A stretch of DNA of 64,000 bases. Origin: Fragilaria crotonensis (Eukaryota; Bacillariophyta; Fragilariophyceae; Fragilariales; Fragilariaceae). The position numbers were made by a program, and so were the translations under genes. The notes below the pieces were generated by a model that was given only the letters and a program-made list of their open reading frames with translations, was not told where the DNA came from and did not search any database. Each line of letters opens with the position of its first letter. The stretch's first letter is position 1. This document shows, piece after piece, positions 11,302 to 20,541 of this stretch. Location: contig JAKSYS010000257.1 of assembly GCA_022925895.1 (NCBI GenBank), positions 1-64,000 of the forward strand. Direction: 5' to 3'.

Positions 11302-13847
11302 TCCTCCCTCCAACAATCCAGGGTTCCATCTCGTATGTTCTTCGCGTGTTTCGTATGTAATTTCTCAGGACAGTTCTTGTTCAATATGTCCGCTGCATTC
11401 TCTTCCGATCGAATAAACTGCACGTTCAAATAACCGTTATCTTCCAGTTCACGGATAAAATGAGCACGTACATCGATATGCTTCGTTCTGGCTCCGACAT
11501 GTTGATTCTTGACCAAATAAATCGCTCCAAGATTATCCTCGTACACTTTTCCCATATGACGTTTCTCATCCGGTCTTCGTATGCCTTCGTCGAGTAACAT
11601 CATGATGAACTTGTTCTCGCATGCACCTCTCGCCAAACTGATATATTCCGCTTCGGTACTCGATAGTGTAACGACGTGTTGGGTCTTAGATTCCCAATGT
11701 ACCAACGTTCCACCTAACGTATGCAGTCCCGAAGATATACTCTTGCGATTGTCCGTATTCTTGGCATAGTCGGAATCCACCATAGAAATAGGTCGTAGTT
11801 CCTTCGGTCTTCTATACGTGAGTCCCTCGTACGGTCGTAGCTTGATATGACCGACCATTCTGTCCAATGCCTTCCAGTGATCCTCACCTGGGTTCGATAG
11901 GTGCTGTGCCAGTTCTCGAGCTGCGTTGGCCAAATCCGGTGCCAGTTTCGTCGTTAAATACATGATCTTTCCAACCATTGACCTGTAATCCGTCATATTA
12001 ACCGTAGGTCCTTCGTTCTTACTTAGGTACTTGTTCGGGTATCCGGGCGTGTCGTAGGTCTTGACTTCTTTACCAGTAATCTTCTCGTAGGTTTCCACGA
12101 TTTCATCTTCAAGTTTGTTCATCTTCGCAGTGATAATGACATTTTCATTTTCGTCCACGCTCCAATCGTACCATACTCCTAAGTGCTTCTTCAACTTTCC
12201 GAGATCAGATATATTGAATCGTTCCTTAAGCTTCGTCTTGAATTCCTCAATCGCCTTCTTCGATCCAACCAAAATTACGTCATCCACGTGTACAACTGCC
12301 ATGAGGGTCATATGCCCTTTCGTGTCTTTCCAGTAGTACATGCACGGATCAACCAGACTTTGAATCATTTTCATGTGCTTCGTCAGGTACTTACGTAGTG
12401 TCTTCATAAAAAGTCTTGGGACATCCACTCCTCCATACATCGGACGAGTCAACATAATACAATAACGCCTCAATTCGTCTTCCGTTATATATCCCAATTC
12501 AACAATACCTTCCGGCCACTCTGCAAATACTGGCTTGTCGTCTTCAAGTTCCGCGTTTAAGAACGCTGCTTCGATGTCAATCATCTCAATCGTCCAACCT
12601 TCGTCTTGCCTGTACAGCGCGATAGTAATTGCGAGTCTGACCGTAGTATCCGTTGCAACAGGTGAAAATGACTCTGTATAGTCCACACCAGGTACCATCA
12701 CGTAGCCCTTCAGTACGATTCTGCTCTTGTACCGTAGTGTGCCGTCCTGTTCCTCCTTGATCTTGAAAATCCACTTAACAGGTATAGGTTTTCGTCCATT
12801 CAACTTGTCCCTTGGGAATTTCTTCCATGCGTCGCGTGATATGAAATTATTAATTTCGGACTTAGCGGACGGTATCCACTCTTGCTTCTTCGATCCGGTC
12901 ACAGCTGCACGAAATGTCTTAGGTTCGCCTGGGTCCGACGTAAGCATGGTATTAAATACCAGATGCGCAATTCGAGTTCTGCTTCTTGTACGCGTCCCGG
13001 GCTCGTCGTTTTCGATCACAACTGGACTCTCAATTCCAAGTTTTTTCAATTCTCTTTCCAATGGTGTTGTCCTCTGTTTTTGCTGTTCCTCGACCATTTC
13101 TTCGGCATTCTCGATGATTGTTTGTTCTGTAGGCAACTCCACGATTCGCTCTTCAACGCTGTCGCCTTCCTTTCGCAATATGATGACGTCTTCGTCGTCA
13201 TCGGAGTCGGAATCGAAAAGAATTGAATTCGGAGGCACGTCCATTTTCGTTTCGTTCTCGTCGTGTACCTCGTCTTCTTTCGTTCTCTCTCGCTCAATCA
13301 TCGACTCTATCCTCCCTGCTGAAGACATGGGAGTTTCAGCCGGTTGCAATGCAGTCATGGTCGCGATTTCCTCATCATACTCTGGAATGAGATGAATTTG
13401 GGGAGTCAATTCCTCTTCATCTGCCGCCAATTCAGCTTCCACCTCTTCCAGATCTTCGCCTAGGACCATCTGACGGTCAAAGGCATCGTCCATTGTCAAT
13501 CTGATGTCATTTTCAGCCTTTGTCAAGTCAGCCCATGCATGAATATCTCTTGTTTCAACAATTTTTCCACTGTAGGGATTGTACATCCTGTACACATCTC
13601 TTGCATGGTTCTCAGCATAGCCAACCATGATCATTTTGGTGGCTTTCCTTGAACTTCCCCTCATTGTCCCTCTGTTTGTAACATAGCCAATTCGGCCATA
13701 CTCCACTGTGCTACCGTATATCGTGCACGGGGTACCGTAGAACAGTTCGTCGGGGTACTGTACTGCGGGTATTGGGTAGTGTATTCGAGTACCGCCGCAG
13801 TCTTCGTCGCTTCCGCCCACAGTTTTCCCTGTAGAAATTTGGTCCAT
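10911..13847 (-). CDS. Copia pol: reverse transcriptase and RNase H
   Basis: A 978-residue open frame, part of the retroelement polyprotein and not an independent gene. The first ~60 residues are the end of the integrase region (ELFYGTPCTIYG, GRIGYVTNRG, VYRMYNPYSGKIVETRDIHAW). Then comes a variable acidic linker, the RT domain with KARIV-like KSRIVLKGY, IDIEAAFLNAEL and the catalytic HVDDVILVG, and RNase H with SSTEAEYISLA, HIDVRAHFIRE and NAADILNKN. The last ~130 residues are encoded inside the 3' LTR and are Lys/Glu-rich. The upstream integrase domain lies in another frame, so a one-base shift near 13790 must be bridged for a full polyprotein. Confidence 0.9.
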   Translation of the reverse strand: MDQISTGKTVGGSDEDCGGTRIHYPIPAVQYPDELFYGTPCTIYGSTVEYGRIGYVTNRGTMRGSSRKATKMIMVGYAENHARDVYRMYNPYSGKIVETRDIHAWADLTKAENDIRLTMDDAFDRQMVLGEDLEEVEAELAADEEELTPQIHLIPEYDEEIATMTALQPAETPMSSAGRIESMIERERTKEDEVHDENETKMDVPPNSILFDSDSDDDEDVIILRKEGDSVEERIVELPTEQTIIENAEEMVEEQQKQRTTPLERELKKLGIESPVVIENDEPGTRTRSRTRIAHLVFNTMLTSDPGEPKTFRAAVTGSKKQEWIPSAKSEINNFISRDAWKKFPRDKLNGRKPIPVKWIFKIKEEQDGTLRYKSRIVLKGYVMVPGVDYTESFSPVATDTTVRLAITIALYRQDEGWTIEMIDIEAAFLNAELEDDKPVFAEWPEGIVELGYITEDELRRYCIMLTRPMYGGVDVPRLFMKTLRKYLTKHMKMIQSLVDPCMYYWKDTKGHMTLMAVVHVDDVILVGSKKAIEEFKTKLKERFNISDLGKLKKHLGVWYDWSVDENENVIITAKMNKLEDEIVETYEKITGKEVKTYDTPGYPNKYLSKNEGPTVNMTDYRSMVGKIMYLTTKLAPDLANAARELAQHLSNPGEDHWKALDRMVGHIKLRPYEGLTYRRPKELRPISMVDSDYAKNTDNRKSISSGLHTLGGTLVHWESKTQHVVTLSSTEAEYISLARGACENKFIMMLLDEGIRRPDEKRHMGKVYEDNLGAIYLVKNQHVGARTKHIDVRAHFIRELEDNGYLNVQFIRSEENAADILNKNCPEKLHTKHAKNIRDGTLDCWREDVEDSRLLDKSSTGGTVNTVVGEAERDSTFGRNVRFESDVNSELNARLNWDKEFEINRSTDFQRVQQTKIPSEDENYGKSMENIKHVGDWTEVHYKRTGKNKKDTQGRKKTEEGSGETEKGTWKRSLVRT

Positions 13848-14521
13848 CCTGCAGACAGCATCATAGCCAGTGCTCTGTTGGCGTCTCGTGCAAACATGCG
13901 TTCAACAACTCCGTTATGCTGTGGTGTGTGCGGTGCCGTATACTCCATCTTGATATTGTACTGTCCTTCGCACATCTTCTTTAAATCCGAAATGTGTTCT
14001 CCGGCATTGTCGCATCGGACGTACTTCACTTCAATACCAGCCGCCTTCAATTTGTCCAGAAGTTCTTGAAGGTGCGCTTTTATCCCACTCTTCTTAGCGC
14101 CGTAAAAGTCCCACGACTTTCTCGTTTTGTCGTCGACAATCTTGAACCAGTATCGTGATCCCGCAACCGTCTCGTTGTATGGACCACTCGTATCCATATA
14201 TAGGCGTTCGCCACGTTCTTCAGCCTCGGTCGTCGTGATCTTATTGGTTCGTTTCTGCGTAGCTTTCGCACGTGCACATCCATCGCACACAGCCCACTCT
14301 CCCGTAGGTTTGATACCAAGCGTTTTAAGCAAGCTCCGAACCACTTTTTCCGTCGCATGTCCAAATTTTCGATGCGCCTCATTGATGTCCATGGCTTCAT
14401 TCTTCTCGTTCTCGATGGTTTCGTCGCCTCGTTTCGCAATTCCTTCGGCATTAAAAGCTTCTCTTTCAAACGAAACTCGTCGCGCTTTCAGATAAGTCAT
14501 CCCGTCTGTTTCCCTTTTCAA
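13661..14521 (-). CDS. Copia pol: integrase domain
   Basis: The frame opens within the preceding protease segment (no ATG at 14521). It holds the HHCC zinc site (HRKFGH ... CDGCARAKA) and the DDE core: DTSGPY, RCDNAGEH and HNGVVERMFARD, followed by LWAEATKTAAVLE. Integrase inserts the cDNA into the host genome. It lies in a different frame from both its neighbours: one-base shifts near 14500 and 13790 separate it from protease and reverse transcriptase. The end of this frame (after AAVLEY) reads through the start of the next segment out of frame. Confidence 0.88.
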   Translation of the reverse strand: MKRETDGMTYLKARRVSFEREAFNAEGIAKRGDETIENEKNEAMDINEAHRKFGHATEKVVRSLLKTLGIKPTGEWAVCDGCARAKATQKRTNKITTTEAEERGERLYMDTSGPYNETVAGSRYWFKIVDDKTRKSWDFYGAKKSGIKAHLQELLDKLKAAGIEVKYVRCDNAGEHISDLKKMCEGQYNIKMEYTAPHTPQHNGVVERMFARDANRALAMMLSAGWTKFLQGKLWAEATKTAAVLEYTTQYPQYSTPTNCSTVPRARYTVAQWSMAELAMLQTEGQ

Positions 14522-15074
14522 ATTTCATCGTGTCACCAGATGGGTTCTTGAGCTCAGATTCGTCTTTCCTGCTCACAAACTCGTTCCCATTCTCATTCAA
14601 ACGTCCCACACTGATGAGGTTTCGAGCGAAGTCGGGGATAACCATCACTTCTCGCAAAATCATCCGCTTATTGGTGTGTTTTTGCTCCAAACACAGATCT
14701 CCAATAGCTGTAGCTTTTAGGGTCTCATTGCTCCCAACTCTGACATGCTCTCCATCCAAAGTAGCCTTCAAATTAAACATGTTGTTGGTGGTCTTAGCAA
14801 CATGAGTAGTGGCGCCCGAATCCATCAACCAGTTCTCAAAACCATCTTCATCATGGTCAGCAACAAACTTAGTTTTGCTGGAATTCGCCATGAAAACTTC
14901 TTCGTCCCACTTCCAATTACTTAGGCCTCGCGGGGTGTCCATGCGGTATTCAGTCGTGTCGGATTCCTTTTTCTTGTCTTTTTCGTCGTCGTTCCAGAAA
15001 TCGTCTTCGTCATCGTCGTCATTGTCTTCGTGATTGCTTTCGTCATCGCTCGTTTCACATATCAGCCCAACTCA
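14466..15074 (-). CDS. Copia pol: aspartic protease segment
   Basis: After an in-frame TGA (15072-15074) the frame continues with an acidic linker (SDDESNHEDNDDDD...) and the protease core: WLMDSGATTHVA is the catalytic DSG motif, followed by VRVGSNETLKATAIGD and VMVIPDFARNLISVGRL. It processes the polyprotein. It is in the same frame as the second zinc knuckle upstream, so only the TGA separates gag and protease. It runs out of frame at about 14500, where the integrase frame takes over. Confidence 0.85.
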
Positions 15075-16303
15075 CGGGCTTTTTGATCCTTCGGAGATCT
15101 TCTTCGAGTTCGGCGTCGTTCTTTCAATCCCATCGTAGTATTGACCAATTAATTCTTCTTCCGGTTCCGATACGTCGAGGGCAGTAATCGTCTCGGCAAA
15201 TTTCTTGTACTTGCGATCCAACTCCGTATCAGGTTTACGTTTCCTGTTATCGTTCGCGATGTCGTTGAGAATCTCCAGGGCAAGCTTGTCCAGATCGATG
15301 TCGTTTTGTACCATTGGTTCCTCCCTGTTTCTCGTTTCGTGAATAGCCATTCCGACAAACATTCCCGAGTCGTTTCCTTGAGTTTTGCAGTGCTGCGCTC
15401 GGTGCCCAACTTGGCCACATTTGTAACATTTTCCGAAAACGAATTTTGCACTCCATTGCCATTCTTGACATTGCCTCCATTTCTCTCCTCATTGCTCTTG
15501 CAGTCTCGTGCCTTGTGCCCTTGTTTTCCACACTTATTACACTTCCCTTTAAATTGCCTCCAGCTGTTTCGTCCGCCGGTCGTCGTGAGCGCCAAATGCT
15601 TCTGATTTCGATCGCCTCCTTTTTCGTCTCTCTTTTCTTGAATTCGTCCCTTAAACGGCTCAATGAACATCTGATAGTGCCCTGCGATCTCCTCAACGAA
15701 GTCTTGATGGTCCATGCCCTCACGCCCAATCTTGCCGTTCAACGAAGTGATGACGGCCTCGTATCGTCGTTTTGGCAAACGTGCCAAAATTGTTGCTTGC
15801 ATCTGTTCTTGGCTTCTCATGGTTCCATTTTCACACTTACCGACCTCTCTGTTCAATCTTTCGAGCTCCAATATCCACATGTGCGGGTCCTCCATGTCAT
15901 TCTTCATGTAACACTTTTCTAATTGCGTAGTCGCCTTCACAAGGTCTTTCGTCTTCTTCGAATCGTACCGACTTTTCAACGCTTTCCACATGTCGTTCGC
16001 CGTCTCTTCGGCCTCAATAATTGCAAATGCGTCGCCCTGGCATGACATAATCAAAAAATTGCGTGCGTCGTTGTTCCACTTCTGCGCTTGTTCTTCCTCT
16101 CTTGTCAACTCCACAGCCCCTGGGCTTGGCAGCTTCAACTTTTCCAGCAGGCCCCTCTCAAAGCCTTTGGATGCAGCAAACACTTCTGCCTTCTTGAAGA
16201 ACTCTCGCGGTTCCATACCGCCCTTCGTCTTGTCATTTCCCCAAAAGGGAATGACCTTGATCGTCTCGAGCGGACTCGACTTCATCGTCGCTTCGCTCGC
16301 CAT
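15072..16303 (-). CDS. Copia gag with two zinc knuckles, frameshifted
   Basis: Starts at ATG 16303 (MASEATMKSSPLETIKVIPF). The body is a typical copia gag (UBN2-like) with the conserved stretch FLIMSCQGDAFAIIEAEETA-MWKALKSRY. A first zinc knuckle, CNKCGKQGHKARDC, is in the starting frame. A second, CYKCGQVGHRAQHC (about 15388-15429), is in the next frame, so a shift lies between them (about 15440-15510). That frame continues to the TGA at 15072. Gag forms the virus-like particle and binds RNA through the CCHC knuckles. The shift could be programmed, but with two more shifts downstream a disabled copy or sequencing indels are likelier. Confidence 0.88.
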
Positions 16304-16339
16304 CGTCGTCGTCGTTAGATCTTAACTCTCAAAAGCAAT

Positions 16340-16353
16340 CGTTTTATAAAACG
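16340..16353. other. 14-bp perfect palindrome at the primer-binding position
   Basis: CGTTTTATAAAACG is its own reverse complement and abuts the inner edge of the 5' LTR, where the primer-binding site of an LTR element normally lies. The bases further inside (minus strand, ATTGCTTTTGAGAG) do not match the initiator-Met tRNA end I would expect. Whether it primes cDNA synthesis is unknown. Confidence 0.6.
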
Positions 16354-16856
16354 TGTTGAGAATCCCAGATATCGTGAGCGCGGTACCACAGTACTTGCTC
16401 TGGTTATGGGGTGATAACTGCGGTTGTCAGGCCTTGACAAAATCTGTAAAGTAAAAGTTATGAGTTTAGGTTCTAACTAAACTCCTCTTCCAGGTTCCCT
16501 TCTCTGTCTCTCCAGAACCTTCTTCTGTCTTCTTCCTTCCTTGTGTCTCCTTCTTGTTCTTCCCAGTTCTTTTATAGTGGACTTCTGTCCAATCTCCTAC
16601 ATGTTTAATGTTCTCCATTGACTTTCCATAGTTTTCGTCCTCCGATGGAATCTTGGTTTGTTGGACTCTTTGGAAATCCGTAGATCGATTAATTTCGAAT
16701 TCTTTATCCCAGTTCAGTCGTGCGTTCAATTCCGAGTTCACGTCTGACTCGAATCTGACATTCCGTCCAAACGTCGAATCTCTCTCAGCTTCGTCAACGA
16801 CAGTATTCACTGTCCCACCGGTACTGGACTTATCCAGTAGCCTACTATCCTCGACA
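16354..16856 (-). repeat. 5' LTR of the copia element
   Basis: 503 bp, almost identical to the LTR at 10799-11301 (two differences noticed). Like the other LTR it contains a long open minus-strand frame (to 16466), because the end of the polyprotein is encoded in the LTR. It is followed by the target duplication AACCGC. Confidence 0.95.
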
Positions 16857-17149
16857 AACCGCATCCCTTGGTCGTGCCGTCGCGATTGATTCGTTGGTAG
16901 TCGACGACTATCAGTATCGTCCAGAAGCACAGCCAGTAACTTCAGTAACACATTTTACAGTATGGGCGTGTGCGCAGTATTGGTCTGAGTTTCACAGAAC
17001 CACCCACGAAGCACGAATGGGAGCCATCTCGGGCTGAGATCTGAGATGACAAACCATTCGCCTTCAGTCATTATAAGCACAACACTGTAAGCTTTAAGTT
17101 CAAGGAGACCACCTGTACCAAGTATTCAGAAGGCACCTTTGTATGGAGA

Positions 17150-19048
17150 ATGAACCACCAAGGCAACAACGTTGACCATCAAGTCGTCGTGAGACATCCA
17201 CTTCACCAAATCCGTCGTGATGTGGCATCAGGGTCGTTGAATCCACTCGCGAGGGACTCATGTGGTCAGAATCTGCTTCACGTTGCCGTTTCTAAATACA
17301 GCCTTGTGATGATTCATTATCTTGGGACAGAATGGGGTGGCAATCGGAAGGAACTTATGAACGCTGTTGATCGTCAAGGCAAAACAGCCCTCCATGTTGC
17401 GTTTTCGGATGAAAGCCCTAATCTAAAGGTGGTGGAGTACCTGTTGGATCTCTTTCGTGCGATCGAAGTGGTGGGCTTATGCTCATCTGAATCACTTTTG
17501 CACGTTGCCATCCGCAGGAATGTGGTCGAGTTGGTTAAGCTGTTGGTGAGCCGAGCTGTTCGGGGTCGTGCGTACCCTTTGACTCTTTTGGGGAGCAGAG
17601 ATGGTGATGGACGAACTCCCCTACTTTTCGCGTGCACTCTAACCGAAGATAAGAATGTTCGCAAACGGCTCGATATTGTTCGGTATCTTGTGAAATTGGA
17701 ACGTCCCAATGGGCTGGACTCTCAACTGTCACAGCCTCGGGATAAGAATGGACGCACGGCCCTTCATCTGGCATGTGCGAGCTATCAGTGTTTTGAACTG
17801 GTGACTGAGCTGGTCAAAAACTACAGCGATGACGTCGAAGTCCAAGATTCCACCAACATGCGACCCCTGCATGTGGCAGTGTCGTACGCCGCTAGCGTGA
17901 ACGGCAAGGCTGATAGCTTGAGAATTGTTCGATTTCTACTGACACAGGTAGGGGCGGACGTGAATGCCAAAGATGGGAAAGGCTGGACACCTCTTCATTA
18001 CGCTTGTCAAGCCATTAGGAGTTTCGGCGCAGAACTCATCCGTCTTTTAGTCGAGTATGGTGCCGAGACAGAATCTGGAGATAAGGTTGGAAGGACGCCA
18101 TTACACGTCGCAACCTTGTCAGGCAATCATAACCTCATTGCACATTTGGTCGAAAAAGTATGTGCAACTGTGGATTTGAGAGACAACGAAGGGAATACCT
18201 CGCTGCACGTTGCATGCACATCGGGAAACTTCGTGGTAGCCCGCTACCTCTTGAACCAGTGCGCCAATGCCGATGCTGAAAACGTCCACAAGCAAAGACC
18301 AATTCATATCGCATGCTCCAACCTACAATACGAATTTCTCAGGTTGATCGTGGACCGCTATGGTGCAAACGTCAATGTCGCAGACAGATACAGGCAAACA
18401 CCTTTGCACAAAGCTTGTTTGAGCAATATTGGGATCTCGAATGCTCATGCCGGTGCCAACGTTGTGCGATTCCTGTTAGACAAAGGGGCCGGCGTCGATG
18501 TGAGAGACAAATATGGGAAACCCCCATTGTTGTATGCTGTTTCAAGCGACAACATTGATGGTGCAAGATTGCTGATCTCTCATGGCGCGAACATTCTCTG
18601 CAAAGACAAGTTCCAGAACAACGTGCTTCATGTTGCAAGATCAGCAGACATGGCAAAATTGCTCATCGAGGACACGTCTACTTCAGCAAATGCAAGAGGA
18701 ACTGCCTACACTCTTCTTACGTCAACGAACTCCAAAGGTGAAACACCCATCGAAACTGTACATCGAGTTGTACTGAACGGGGGATATTTATCTGATGGCT
18801 TGAAGTTGCTTCATTACTTCAGGTCCTTTTTGGAGCTCCAGGTGGCTGTCGACCCTCGGCAACAACGCAAAAATAAAAGGAAACGAAGAAGGTTCGAAGC
18901 CTGTTCCCAATTGAACCCCAATCTCTCCGCTTTTCAGCTTCATTACGTCACGAGAATGTGCGACCTCTTGGGGCGTTCAGAACTGGCGGAGGACTTGAAG
19001 TTCCATGTGTTGGGCTTTCTATCGCCTCTCGATTTGATGAATGGGTAG
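17150..19048 (+). CDS. Ankyrin-repeat protein A2, intact, F-box-like C-terminus
   Basis: 632 residues from ATG 17150; an overlapping out-of-frame ATG sits at 17143. About 14-15 ankyrin repeats fill residues ~40-550, with units such as GWTPLHYACQ, GRTPLHVAT, GNTSLHVACT and QRPIHIACSN. A basic stretch (KNKRKRRR) follows, then a conserved C-terminal module ending LAEDLKFHVLGFLSPLDLMN. That end matches the F-box pattern LP-DLL-IL-FL-P-DL, which would link the ankyrin receptor to an SCF-type ubiquitin ligase. This is an inference; a SOCS-type helix is an alternative. No membrane segment or signal peptide is seen. It is the only intact copy of the three family A genes here and lies head-to-tail with A3. 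Confidence 0.9.
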   Translation: MNHQGNNVDHQVVVRHPLHQIRRDVASGSLNPLARDSCGQNLLHVAVSKYSLVMIHYLGTEWGGNRKELMNAVDRQGKTALHVAFSDESPNLKVVEYLLDLFRAIEVVGLCSSESLLHVAIRRNVVELVKLLVSRAVRGRAYPLTLLGSRDGDGRTPLLFACTLTEDKNVRKRLDIVRYLVKLERPNGLDSQLSQPRDKNGRTALHLACASYQCFELVTELVKNYSDDVEVQDSTNMRPLHVAVSYAASVNGKADSLRIVRFLLTQVGADVNAKDGKGWTPLHYACQAIRSFGAELIRLLVEYGAETESGDKVGRTPLHVATLSGNHNLIAHLVEKVCATVDLRDNEGNTSLHVACTSGNFVVARYLLNQCANADAENVHKQRPIHIACSNLQYEFLRLIVDRYGANVNVADRYRQTPLHKACLSNIGISNAHAGANVVRFLLDKGAGVDVRDKYGKPPLLYAVSSDNIDGARLLISHGANILCKDKFQNNVLHVARSADMAKLLIEDTSTSANARGTAYTLLTSTNSKGETPIETVHRVVLNGGYLSDGLKLLHYFRSFLELQVAVDPRQQRKNKRKRRRFEACSQLNPNLSAFQLHYVTRMCDLLGRSELAEDLKFHVLGFLSPLDLMNG

Positions 19049-19515
19049 GAATGACACGTCGCTGTGGTTCTTTGACGCATGCTCATTTAGATAAAGGTTG
19101 CACAACAGCAGCAGAAAGAAACGTCATGTACTTTACACCTTTTTGGTTGGGTTATTGATTGCCTCGAACGACTATGGATGACAGTAGTACTACTCATTAG
19201 TGACGACCCAGAACTCGTTAGTAATAATTGTTGACTATACGACCTCATCCCAAATTTTGCAAGGCAATAACATGTCAACACATCTTTAGGGATTATTTTG
19301 CCGACCTTCGCTATTGGATTTCTTCGTTGTATCAACAAGCATACAATTTCAGAATTTCCTAGAGATTTCTTTAAAACGAAGTTTGCATAAACGCCTTCTC
19401 ACAAGAGGTTCATGCATTGGTTGTTGTGATACGACTACAGTAATATAACAAGATCGACCATGAAGCATGATTCGTAAAGAGGTATAAAACGAGCACTATT
19501 TCCTTCGTGTTATTT
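19049..19515. other. 3' flank of ankyrin A2
   Basis: The first ~100 bases (ACACGTCGCTGTGGTTCTTT and on) are nearly identical to the flank after A3 at 22442-22540, so the duplicated unit includes 3' non-coding DNA. No gene is seen in the rest. Confidence 0.6.
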
Positions 19516-19996
19516 GATTGATGTGGTTAGTTGGCGTGAACAGACTGCAGTTTGTCGTAGATTGAACATTGAACTGCAATCCTATGACCACTTACCAACT
19601 GTAGTTGTTGTACCTGATGTTCCCACCCCTGTTTCATCGTTCGTGACCACATCTGCATCCATAATGAGTATAAAGAGGGGAAAGATGAGAGTTTGCAATC
19701 ACTGTTCCAGCATCAACTGAGAGCAAGCGTTGTGAATTGGTCTTGGGACAATATTGTCTCTATATGATACTGACAACTGATGATATCCGTGAACTGTAAA
19801 CCTGGTCTGCAGTCAAGTTCGATTTGGAGGTAAGTACAATCCAAGTTTTGCTGTGAACGCAGCGCTCGCTTCACGACTCGTCATGTGTAGGTGTCGTCGT
19901 ATGCATAGTTCTCATTTCTTTGGATTCGTTTTCGAGTATGCCGTCCTATTTCGTTCACGAGCAAACCTAAACTTAACATTTTTCTATACTCCGAGT
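19516..19996 (-). pseudogene. Orphan copy of NUDIX promoter, exon 1 and donor site
   Basis: This stretch matches 6306-6815. It contains the NUDIX start codon context, an exon 1 reading MDADVVTNDETGVGTSG (DPDAV in the source), the exon-intron junction with GTAAGT, and most of the intron, but stops before the acceptor and exon 2. Downstream on the minus strand lies the 3' flank of ankyrin A2, so any transcript would splice into unrelated DNA. It lacks a ~25-bp segment found in the source copy. The copy shows that the NUDIX and ankyrin regions were duplicated together or near each other. Confidence 0.85.
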
Positions 19997-20541
19997 GGTT
20001 GTACTCTCCTAGCTACTACGAGAGTAGAAGGTGCCAATACTCATGTAGTTCCACTTGAATTCTACGGGGGTAGTATGATACAGCATAGAGTCTATGTGCA
20101 TGGAATACGGAGCACGGAGCACCTCTTCCCTTGTTCTATGATACAGTACATACAGTAGACTACTTCTACTACTATTACGAGCATGCATAGACACTCCAAA
20201 ACTCACTGTAACTTCCGTAACGGTAATTGGAGAACTGTACGGAATGCACCAACAAGGGCTGTATGCATTTCTGTATGATAGTCGCAGTGTATTGTCCTGT
20301 ACTGCGTTGTAACACATTTACACTCTGCACCCATGCGCAGTATTTGCTCACAAGTTCACAGGCATCAAGAATCACGAATGAAGCCCTCTCCGGACTGGAA
20401 TCTGAGTTGACGAACCATTCGCCTTCAGAAGTAGTACGAAACCATTCGCCTTCACATATATTATTATGAGCAGAACACTTAAACTTTAAGTTCAAGCAGA
20501 CCACTCGTACCAGGTCCTCAGAAGGCACCTTTCTATGGAGA
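19997..20541. other. Upstream region of ankyrin A3
   Basis: Starts with TAC/GTA-rich text. From about 20300 it resembles the region upstream of A2 (16930-17149): a GTAACACATTT word, a GCGCAGTATT word, a CCATTCGCCTTCA word and the last ~60 bases before the ATG. The CCATTCGCCTTCA word is present twice here (20415 and 20442) and once before A2. Confidence 0.55.

Larger units (their letters stand above)
10799..16856 (-). mobile_element. Ty1/copia LTR retrotransposon, full length, 6058 bp
   Basis: Both 503-bp LTRs are present, begin TG and end CA, and are flanked by a 6-bp duplication AACCGC (10793-10798, 16857-16862). The coding strand is minus, with gag, protease, integrase, reverse transcriptase and RNase H in the copia order (integrase before RT). 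A purine tract GGAGGGAGGA (minus strand, 11302-11311) abuts the 3' LTR as expected for plus-strand priming. Directly inside the 5' LTR lies a perfect palindrome CGTTTTATAAAACG (16340-16353). A classical initiator-Met primer site is not obvious. The reading frame alternates between domains and contains one in-frame TGA, so this copy appears disabled despite very young LTRs. Confidence 0.95.

Noticed and set aside
16466-16951. A 161-residue open frame in the 5' LTR as a separate gene.
   Set aside because: It is the LTR-encoded tail of the polyprotein repeated in the other LTR, with flanking host sequence at its start.
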